From assembly GCA_015657735.1 (NCBI GenBank), contig SSSX01000888.1, positions 1 to 5,447 of the forward strand: a stretch of 5,447 nt of DNA, read 5' to 3'. Below the pieces are notes generated by a model. It worked only from the letters and a program-made list of their open reading frames with translations. It was not told the DNA's origin and did not search any database. Positions 1 through 5,447 of this stretch are shown here, piece after piece. The stretch comes from Zoogloeaceae bacterium. GTDB taxonomy: Bacteria > Pseudomonadota > Gammaproteobacteria > Burkholderiales > Rhodocyclaceae. Both the position numbers and the translations under genes were made by a program. The first letter of the stretch is position 1. The number at the start of each line of letters is the position of its first letter.

Positions 1-2460
1 CCCGGCCATCACCTGAGCCTGACGACCCTCGACGTCGCCCAGGCGATCCGCGTCGACGACAATCCGGTCGGCACCGTCGCGCTGCGCTTCGACCTCGGCA
101 AGCTGTACCTGCGCCTGCTGTGGCACGTGCTCGCCTTCGCGCTGGTGATCCTGGTGGCGCTGGCGATCTCCCACGTGCTGCTGTCGCGCCTGCACCGGGC
201 GATCACCGCACCGATGGCGAGCCTGGTGCACATCATGGCGCGCGTCACCGCCGAGGCCGACTACGCCACCCGCGCCCGGATCGAATCGCGCGACGAGATC
301 GGCGAGCTGGCCCGCGGCTTCAACGCCATGCTCGGACAGATCCAGGACCGCGACCGCAGCCTCGCCGCGCACCGCGACGAACTCGAACAGAAGATCGAGA
401 CCCGCACCGCCGAACTGCGCAAGGCCAAGGACATGGCCGAGGCCGCCAGCCGCGCCAAGAGCGAATTCCTGGCCACCATGAGCCACGAGATCCGGACCCC
501 GATGAACGCCATCCTCGGCATGACCGAGCTGCTCCGCGGCACCCCGCTCAACGCCCAGCAGACGCGTTTTTCCGAAGCGGTCTACCAGTCCGGCGAACAC
601 CTGCTCAACATCATCAACGACATCCTCGACTTCTCGAAGGTCGAGGCCGGCAAGCTCGAGATCGAAAGCATCAACTTCAACCTGCGCCAGCTGGTCGAGG
701 ACGTCGGCTACATGTTCGCCCGCGCCGCCGACACGAAGGGGCTCGAACTGGTCTGCGCGGTTCCGTACGACGCGCCGGTGGCGGTGCGCGGCGACCCGGT
801 GCGGCTGCGCCAGATCATGACCAACCTGGTCAACAACGCCGTCAAGTTCACCCACCGCGGCGAAATCGTCATCCGCACCCGGCTGCTCCACGAGGACGCG
901 CTGCAGGCCCGCTTCCGCTTCGAGGTCGAGGACACCGGGATCGGCATCGACGCCGATGCGCAGCGCCACATCTTCACCGCCTTCTCGCAGGCCGACAGCT
1001 CGACCACCCGGCGCTACGGCGGCACCGGCCTCGGGCTGGCCATCGCCAAGCGCCTCGTCGAGCTGATGCACGGGCAGATCGGCCTCGCCAGCACCCCCGG
1101 CCGGGGCTCGGTGTTCTGGTTCGAACTGCCGCTCATCAAGCAGGACGCCGACGCCCGCGCCATCATCGACCACGCCGGCCGGCTGAAGGATCTGCGCGTG
1201 CTGGTGGTCGACGACAACGCCACCAACCGCGAGATCCTCGCCCACCAGCTGCACGGCTGGTCGATGCACTATAGCGGCGCCACCGGCGGCCACGAGGCGC
1301 TGCAGACCCTCACCCACGCCGCCGCCCGCGGCGAACTGTTCGATCTGGCGATCCTCGACCTGCACATGCCGGGCATGGACGGCTTCGAACTCGCCGATGC
1401 CATCAAGGCCGATCCGGCCCTCGCCCGGCTCCCGCTGATCATGCTGTCGTCGGTCAGCGTCGGCACCGACCACCCGCAGCGCAACAAGGCCGTGATCGAC
1501 TGCTACATGACCAAGCCGGTGCGCCAGTCCGACCTCTACGACGCCATCGCCACCACCATGCTGCTCGGCCGCCAGCCGGTAAAACGCCTGACGCGCCCGG
1601 CCGCCGCAAGCGCCCCCGCGATCCCCGAGCGGCTCGGCGGGCGCGTGCTGGTCGCCGAGGACAACCCGGTCAACCAGCAGGTCGCCGCGGCGATGCTCGA
1701 ATCGCTCGGCGTCGACTTCGCCGTCGCCGCCAATGGCGCGCTGGCCCTCGAACAACTCGCCGCCGGCCGCTTCGATCTGGTGCTGATGGACTGCCAGATG
1801 CCGGAGATGGACGGCTTCGAGGCCACCGCCCACATCCGCAGCCGCCAGCAAACGGGGCAACTGCCCGCACGGCTGCCGGTCGTCGCGCTGACCGCCAACG
1901 CGGTGGCCGGCGACCAGGAACGCTGCCTCGCCGCCGGCATGGACGCCTACCTCAGCAAACCCTTCACCCGCGAACAGCTGGCCAACGTGCTGCTCGATCT
2001 GCTTCCGGCCCGCCGCCGCAGCGCCCGGCCCGTGCCGCCCGCCGCCGCCCGCCCCGCGCCGCCGGCCGTCGCCCCCGACGGCCCGCTCAACCCCCGCGCC
2101 CTCGACGCCATCCGCCACATGCCCGGCCCCAACGGCCCCGCGCTGGCCAGGAAGGTCGTCCGCACCTACCTCGCCGACACCCCGCCGCGGATCGCCCGCC
2201 TGCACGAACTCGCCGCCGCCGGCGACACCGACGGCCTGCGCAAGGCCGCCCATTACCTCAAGTCGAGCAGCGCCAACGTCGGTGCCGACGGACTCGCCGC
2301 CCACTTCAAGGCGGTCGAAGCGGCCGCCCGCGGTGGCGACCTCGAGCCGGCCGCCGTGCCGCTGGCGGCGCTCCGCGACGACTGGCCGCCGGTGCTGGCC
2401 GCCCTCGAAGCACTTTGCGAAGCACCATTCGAAGGACATGCCGACCATGCCGACCGCTGA
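1..2460 (+). CDS. Hybrid sensor histidine kinase with two receivers and a C-terminal Hpt domain (5' partial)
   Basis: Inner-membrane hybrid kinase of the BarA-like multi-step phosphorelay type. The frame is open from base 1, so the N-terminus and first membrane helix lie outside the window; 819 residues remain (numbered here from base 1). Residues 1-36 resemble the end of a periplasmic CHASE8-type sensor (VGTVALRFDLGKLY). A hydrophobic helix spans about 39-61, then HAMP 62-115 (DEIGELARGFN) and a coiled coil. HisKA carries SHEIRTPMN with phospho-acceptor His162. HATPase_c has the N box (NLVNNAVKFT), G1 (DTGIGI), F box (IFTAFSQAD) and G2 (GGTGLGLA). Receiver 1 (about 399-515) has the acidic pair, Asp453 and Lys505. 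Receiver 2 (about 548-665) has Glu-Asp, Asp597, Thr631 and Lys653. After an Ala/Pro/Arg-rich linker, the Hpt domain shows HYLKSSSANVGA with His751. There is no DNA-binding domain, so output must go through a partner. The stop overlaps the next gene, whose receiver is the obvious target. The family call is firm; the ligand is unknown. Confidence 0.95.
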   Translation, partial: PGHHLSLTTLDVAQAIRVDDNPVGTVALRFDLGKLYLRLLWHVLAFALVILVALAISHVLLSRLHRAITAPMASLVHIMARVTAEADYATRARIESRDEIGELARGFNAMLGQIQDRDRSLAAHRDELEQKIETRTAELRKAKDMAEAASRAKSEFLATMSHEIRTPMNAILGMTELLRGTPLNAQQTRFSEAVYQSGEHLLNIINDILDFSKVEAGKLEIESINFNLRQLVEDVGYMFARAADTKGLELVCAVPYDAPVAVRGDPVRLRQIMTNLVNNAVKFTHRGEIVIRTRLLHEDALQARFRFEVEDTGIGIDADAQRHIFTAFSQADSSTTRRYGGTGLGLAIAKRLVELMHGQIGLASTPGRGSVFWFELPLIKQDADARAIIDHAGRLKDLRVLVVDDNATNREILAHQLHGWSMHYSGATGGHEALQTLTHAAARGELFDLAILDLHMPGMDGFELADAIKADPALARLPLIMLSSVSVGTDHPQRNKAVIDCYMTKPVRQSDLYDAIATTMLLGRQPVKRLTRPAAASAPAIPERLGGRVLVAEDNPVNQQVAAAMLESLGVDFAVAANGALALEQLAAGRFDLVLMDCQMPEMDGFEATAHIRSRQQTGQLPARLPVVALTANAVAGDQERCLAAGMDAYLSKPFTREQLANVLLDLLPARRRSARPVPPAAARPAPPAVAPDGPLNPRALDAIRHMPGPNGPALARKVVRTYLADTPPRIARLHELAAAGDTDGLRKAAHYLKSSSANVGADGLAAHFKAVEAAARGGDLEPAAVPLAALRDDWPPVLAALEALCEAPFEGHADHADR
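2431..2449 (+). promoter_or_regulatory. Shine-Dalgarno-like site and start region of the GGDEF-EAL gene
   Basis: GAAGGA at 2431-2436 lies inside the last codons of the kinase gene. It is 10 nt before the ATG at 2447 and only 1 nt before the ATG at 2438, so it can serve the second ATG but is badly placed for the first. The kinase stop codon (2458-2460) lies just downstream, so ribosomes finishing the kinase end next to this site, an arrangement typical of translational coupling. The spacing is at the long end of normal, so the start call is likely but not certain. Confidence 0.6.
2438..2455 (+). repeat. Perfect tandem 9-bp repeat across the kinase/GGDEF-EAL overlap
   Basis: Two back-to-back copies of ATGCCGACC occupy 2438-2446 and 2447-2455. 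In the kinase frame they encode part of His-Ala-Asp-His-Ala-Asp just before its stop; in the downstream frame they encode Met-Pro-Thr-Met-Pro-Thr, giving two in-frame start codons. The unit length is a multiple of three, so gain or loss of a copy would keep both frames but shift the distance from the ribosome-binding site to the ATG. Confidence 0.9.
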
Positions 2461-4561
2461 ATCCACCCCGCGTCCGGTGGTCCTGATCGTCGACGACGAC
2501 TTTACCGGCCGCCTGTTGGAGCGCGAGACGCTCGAACAATCCGGCTTCGCGGTCGACGAGGCGCCCGACGGCGAAACCGCGCTCGACATGCTCGACGCCG
2601 CCGCCCCCGACCTGGTACTCCTCGACGTGGACATGCCCGGCGTGGACGGCTTCGAAGTCTGCCGCCAGATTCGCGCACGCTGGAGCCCGTGCGAGATGCC
2701 GGTGATCATGGTCACCGGCATGGACGACCTGGCCTCGATCAACCACGCCTATGAAGTCGGCGCCAACGATTTCATGTCCAAGCCGATCAACTGGCCGATC
2801 CTCGGCCACCGCACCCGCTACGTGCTGCGCGCCGCCGAGGGCGCCCGCATCCAGAAGGAGCTCGAGGAGAAGCAGGCCGCCATCGTCCGGGCGATCCCCG
2901 ACATGCTGTTCACCGTCCGCCGCGACGGCCTGATCCTCGACGCCAAGGCCGGCGTCGGCGCCAACGGGGCGATCGAGCCGGGCCTGTTCATCGGACGCAC
3001 GGTGGCCGACGTCCTCCCCGGCGGACGCGGCGCCGAGTTCATGGACGCGCTGCGTCGCGCCCTCGACGGCGGCATGCTGCAGTCGCTCGTGTTCACCGTT
3101 CCCAGCGACGGCCGCGACCGCCACTACGAGGCCCGCATCGCCCGCAGCGGCAACGACAAGGGCGTCACGGTGGTGCGCGACATCACACGCGAAAAGCTCA
3201 ACGAAGAGAAGATCCGCCGCCTCGCCTACTACGACCCGCTGACCGGCATGCCCAACCGCCAGCATTTTCTCGAACGGCTCGCGCAGGAACTCGAGCGGAC
3301 CGCCCGCGACCAGCGCCAGCTCGCGCTGCTGTTCCTCGACCTGGACGGCTTCAAGCGCATCAACGACACCCTCGGCCACGGCGCCGGCGACGCCCTGCTG
3401 CGCCAGGTGGCGACGCGCCTGAAGGAAAAGCTGCGGATCAGCGACATCGTCTCGCGGCCCGGCGCCGAATCGTCGGCCCCGCACCTGGCGCGCCTGGGCG
3501 GCGACGAATTCGTGATCGTGCTGCCGTCGCTCGACGACGCCCACGCCGCGACGGCGATCGCCCAGCGCGTGCGCTGCGCGCTGACCCAGCCCTTCGCCAT
3601 CGACGAGGCCGAGGTCAGCATCGGCACCAGCATCGGCATCGCCCTTTATCCGGCCGACGGGCGCGACGCCGCAACGCTGCTCAAGCATGCCGACACGGCG
3701 ATGTATCACGCCAAGGAAAAGGGGCGGAACAACTGGCAGCTGTACAGCCAGGCCCTCACCGACCAGGCCATGCACCGCCTCAACATGGAGAACGAAATCC
3801 GCAAAGGGCTCGAGCGCGACGAGTTCCGCCTGGTCTACCAGCCGGTCATCGATACCGACCGCGACACCATCGCCGGCCTCGAAGCGCTGTTGCGCTGGCA
3901 GCATCCCCGGCGCGGACTGCTCGAACCCTCGGCGTTCATCCCGGTGGCCGAAGAAAGCGGCCTCATCGTCCCCCTCGGCAGGTGGGTTCTACACACCGCC
4001 TGCGCCCAGGCCGGCGCCTGGCTGCGCGCCGGCCTGCAACCGGCGCGGATCGCCGTCAACCTGTCGGCCCGCCAGTTGCGCACGCCCGACTTCGTCGCCG
4101 ACGTCACGGCCGCCATCGCCGCCGGTGGCATCAACGCCCAGCTGCTCGAACTCGAACTGACCGAAAGCCTGCTGATGGACAGCGACCCGGCGCGGATCGA
4201 CGACCTGCATCGCCTGAAGGAAGCCGGCGTGCATTTCGCGGTGGACGACTTCGGCATCGGCTATTCCTCGCTCGCCCACCTCACGCGCCTGCCGATCGGC
4301 ACGCTGAAGATCGACCGGAGCTTCGTGCACGGCGTGCAGCACAACGCCGACGACGCCGGCATCACCACCGCCATCGTCGCGCTGGCGCGCAATCTCGGCC
4401 TCGACGTGATCGCCGAGGGCGTCGAGGCGGAAGCGGAGCGCGATTTCCTGCGCCAGGCCGGCTGCAGCAAGATGCAGGGTTTTCTGTTCGCCGCACCGCA
4501 GCCGGCCGCGCAGATCGGGCAACTGCTGGGTCGGGCCGCCGCGCCGGGCCGGGCGGCCTGA
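2447..4561 (+). CDS. Response regulator with REC-PAS-GGDEF-EAL domains (cyclic di-GMP cyclase/phosphodiesterase)
   Basis: Predicted cytoplasmic two-component output protein controlling cyclic di-GMP, 704 residues from this start. The receiver (about 8-125) has Asp-Asp-Asp, phospho-acceptor Asp60 in LLDVDMPG, and Lys112 in FMSKP. A helix leads to a PAS-like domain (about 142-248, ending VVRDITREK). GGDEF runs about 255-420: DPLTGMPNR, metal-binding Asp298 in FLDLDGFKRIND, and canonical GGDEF at 351-355. EAL runs about 435-695: catalytic E479 in EAL, N538 (NLSARQL), E570 (ELTES), D600-D601 (DDFGIGYSS), K621 (KIDRSF), E660 (EGVE) and Q677. Both active sites look intact, so it may be bifunctional; which activity dominates cannot be read from sequence. 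A 12-residue insertion separates an RISD motif (330-333) from the ARLGGDEF strand. The start at 2447 is preferred because GAAGGA lies 10 nt upstream; the ATG at 2438 leaves only 1 nt. The gene overlaps the kinase end by 14 nt, implying coupled translation and a cognate kinase-regulator pair. Confidence 0.95.
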   Translation: MPTAESTPRPVVLIVDDDFTGRLLERETLEQSGFAVDEAPDGETALDMLDAAAPDLVLLDVDMPGVDGFEVCRQIRARWSPCEMPVIMVTGMDDLASINHAYEVGANDFMSKPINWPILGHRTRYVLRAAEGARIQKELEEKQAAIVRAIPDMLFTVRRDGLILDAKAGVGANGAIEPGLFIGRTVADVLPGGRGAEFMDALRRALDGGMLQSLVFTVPSDGRDRHYEARIARSGNDKGVTVVRDITREKLNEEKIRRLAYYDPLTGMPNRQHFLERLAQELERTARDQRQLALLFLDLDGFKRINDTLGHGAGDALLRQVATRLKEKLRISDIVSRPGAESSAPHLARLGGDEFVIVLPSLDDAHAATAIAQRVRCALTQPFAIDEAEVSIGTSIGIALYPADGRDAATLLKHADTAMYHAKEKGRNNWQLYSQALTDQAMHRLNMENEIRKGLERDEFRLVYQPVIDTDRDTIAGLEALLRWQHPRRGLLEPSAFIPVAEESGLIVPLGRWVLHTACAQAGAWLRAGLQPARIAVNLSARQLRTPDFVADVTAAIAAGGINAQLLELELTESLLMDSDPARIDDLHRLKEAGVHFAVDDFGIGYSSLAHLTRLPIGTLKIDRSFVHGVQHNADDAGITTAIVALARNLGLDVIAEGVEAEAERDFLRQAGCSKMQGFLFAAPQPAAQIGQLLGRAAAPGRAA
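4531..4561. terminator. Possible hairpin between convergent genes (weak)
   Basis: GGCCGCC at 4534-4540 is the exact inverse complement of GGCGGCC at 4552-4558, leaving an 11-nt loop. The stem can extend outward by a G-U, a C-G and a U-A pair to 4531/4561, which includes the stop codon of the GGDEF-EAL gene. It lies 15 bp past the stop of the convergent hydrolase gene and so could act on both transcripts. Neither side is followed by a T-run, so it is not a classical intrinsic terminator, and GC-rich coding DNA produces such stems by chance. Confidence 0.25.
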
Positions 4562-4576
4562 CGCGTCACACCCGGC

Positions 4577-5446
4577 TCACACCCCGTTGGCCTTGAACCA
4601 CGCCAGCAGGCGCGACCAGCCGTCGGCCGCCTCGGCGGCCCGGTAGCTCGGCCGGTAGTCGGCGTGGAAAGCATGGCCGGCCTCCGGATAGACGACGAAC
4701 TCGGCCCGCTTGCCGGCCCGTGCCAGATCGGCGCGCATGTCGTCCACGTCCGACACCGGGATGCCCTGATCCTTGGCACCGTAAAGCCCGAGCACCGGCG
4801 CCTTGATCTCGGCCACCAGATCGAGCGGGTGTTTCGGCGTCAGCGCACTCGCCACGCCGGTCAGGCGGCCGTACCACGCGACGCCGGCCTTCAGCCGCGG
4901 GTTGTGGGCGGCATACAGCCACACGATCCGCCCGCCCCAGCAGAAACCCGTGATGCCGAGGCGCGCCGGGTCGCCGCCGTTGTCCGCGGCCCACGCCGCA
5001 CAGGCGTCCAGATCGCCCATCACCTGCGCATCCGGCACCTTGCTGACGATCTTCGCCAGCAGGTCGGACACGCTGTCGACGCCGGCCGGGTCGCCCTGAC
5101 GCTGGTAGAGCTCCGGCGCGATGGCCTGGTAACCCTGGCCCGCCAGCCGCCGGCAGACATCGCGGATATGTTCGTGAACGCCGAAGATTTCCTGCACCAC
5201 CAGCACCGTCGGGAACGGCCCGCGGCCGGCGGGCTGCGCGCGATAGGCGCTCACCGCGACGCCGTCCGGCGCCAGCACGGCCACCTTGCCGGCCAGCAGA
5301 CCGTCGGCCGGCGTACGGATCACGCTCTGCCCGAGCGCCGGCTGCACGGCCAGCGCAAACCCGGCCGCCAGCGACGCGCCGACGAAGGTCCGGCGGCTGC
5401 ACGGCAGGCCGGGAACGAGACTGTCGAATTCGGATTCCTGGATCAT
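4577..5446 (-). CDS. Dienelactone hydrolase family protein with Tat signal peptide
   Basis: Alpha/beta-hydrolase of the dienelactone hydrolase family, 289 residues, predicted to be exported folded to the periplasm. The N-terminus has a twin-arginine motif (SRRTFVG, Arg18-Arg19), then a hydrophobic stretch to about residue 38 and a likely cleavage site near PALG-QS (39/40). The mature part carries family marks: VVQEIFGVHEHI with Glu86 (equivalent to the active-site Glu of classical dienelactone hydrolase), the nucleophile elbow GFCWGG with Cys169, Asp226 in GAKDQGIP, and His258 in AGHAFH. A Cys-Asp-His triad with this spacing indicates an active enzyme. The family cleaves dienelactones in chlorocatechol degradation, but many members act on other esters or lactones; no catechol-pathway gene is visible here, so the substrate is unknown. 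The ATG is one base from the window edge, so its ribosome-binding site cannot be checked and a longer N-terminus is possible. The Tat motif just inside supports this start or one close to it. It converges on the GGDEF-EAL gene and is probably transcribed independently. Confidence 0.92.
   Translation of the reverse strand: MIQESEFDSLVPGLPCSRRTFVGASLAAGFALAVQPALGQSVIRTPADGLLAGKVAVLAPDGVAVSAYRAQPAGRGPFPTVLVVQEIFGVHEHIRDVCRRLAGQGYQAIAPELYQRQGDPAGVDSVSDLLAKIVSKVPDAQVMGDLDACAAWAADNGGDPARLGITGFCWGGRIVWLYAAHNPRLKAGVAWYGRLTGVASALTPKHPLDLVAEIKAPVLGLYGAKDQGIPVSDVDDMRADLARAGKRAEFVVYPEAGHAFHADYRPSYRAAEAADGWSRLLAWFKANGV
5321..5395 (-). other. Twin-arginine signal peptide of the hydrolase
   Basis: Encodes the Ser-Arg-Arg-Thr-Phe-Val-Gly motif followed by an Ala/Leu/Phe/Val-rich core and a small-residue cleavage region (Ala-Leu-Gly before Gln-Ser). 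Sixteen residues precede the motif, with a Cys directly before its Ser. The core is only moderately hydrophobic, as is usual for Tat rather than Sec signals. The consensus position after the Phe is Val instead of the more common Leu. Confidence 0.8.
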
Positions 5447-5447
5447 C

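Noticed and set aside
127..129. GTG as the kinase start
   Set aside because: The same frame is open back to base 1 and encodes a plausible periplasmic sensor end. Starting here would begin inside the transmembrane helix.
120..1274. 384-codon open frame on the + strand in another frame over the kinase
   Set aside because: The translation is dominated by Arg, Pro, Ala, His and Gly with no domain signature, while the overlapping kinase frame has every expected motif.
2005..2090. Low-complexity C/G-rich stretch that might be a repeat element
   Set aside because: It reads in frame as an Ala/Pro/Arg linker between receiver 2 and the Hpt domain, which explains the composition.
2282..2446. Earlier GTG start for the GGDEF-EAL gene
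   Set aside because: The added 55 residues are an Arg/Pro/Ser-rich shadow of the kinase Hpt domain. The receiver domain begins properly soon after the ATG at 2447, which has a ribosome-binding-like site.
2306..3904. Long 532-codon open frame on the - strand
   Set aside because: It lies antisense to the receiver, PAS, GGDEF and first part of the EAL domains. Its product is Val/Gly/Ala/Asp-rich with no recognisable motif, as expected when G/C third-position bias removes stops from the opposite strand.
4261..4779. 172-codon - strand open frame spanning the convergent junction
   Set aside because: It overlaps two well-supported genes and has no domain; the hydrolase frame explains the - strand above 4577.

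Overview
This is a GC-rich window with almost no non-coding DNA. It holds three genes: two on the + strand, whose reading frames overlap, and one convergent gene on the - strand. High GC, strong G/C third-position bias, a large periplasmic-sensing hybrid kinase next to a GGDEF-EAL protein, and a Tat-exported dienelactone-hydrolase-like protein all fit a Gram-negative proteobacterium. A betaproteobacterium of the Rhodocyclales type (Azoarcus/Thauera-like) is my best guess. That placement is an inference from style, not a sequence match.

Region 1 (1-2460, +) is the 3' part of a hybrid sensor histidine kinase; its start lies before the window. In order it shows the end of a periplasmic sensor domain, a transmembrane helix, HAMP, a signalling coiled coil, HisKA, HATPase_c, two receiver domains and a C-terminal Hpt domain. 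All phosphorelay residues look intact.

Region 2 (2447-4561, +) overlaps the kinase stop by 14 nt. It encodes a receiver-PAS-GGDEF-EAL protein with canonical catalytic motifs for both making and breaking cyclic di-GMP. The start sits on a perfect tandem 9-bp repeat that provides two in-frame ATGs; the Shine-Dalgarno-like sequence favours the second. The overlap suggests translational coupling. The natural reading is one signalling module: an envelope signal is sensed by the kinase, phosphate passes through its internal receiver(s) and Hpt, and then to the receiver of the cyclic di-GMP enzyme.

Region 3 (4577-5446, -) is a dienelactone hydrolase family protein with a twin-arginine signal peptide and an intact Cys-Asp-His triad. 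It converges on region 2 with only 15 bp between the stop codons, and a GC-rich inverted repeat overlaps the end of the GGDEF-EAL gene. It is probably functionally unrelated to the signalling pair.

I see no RNA genes, mobile elements, CRISPR arrays or gene-free stretches over 300 bp. Nothing here is clearly a novel system. The points most worth a second look are the apparently complete two-gene phosphorelay to cyclic di-GMP, the 12-residue insertion between the inhibitory-site-like RxxD and the GGDEF motif, and the duplicated start region.
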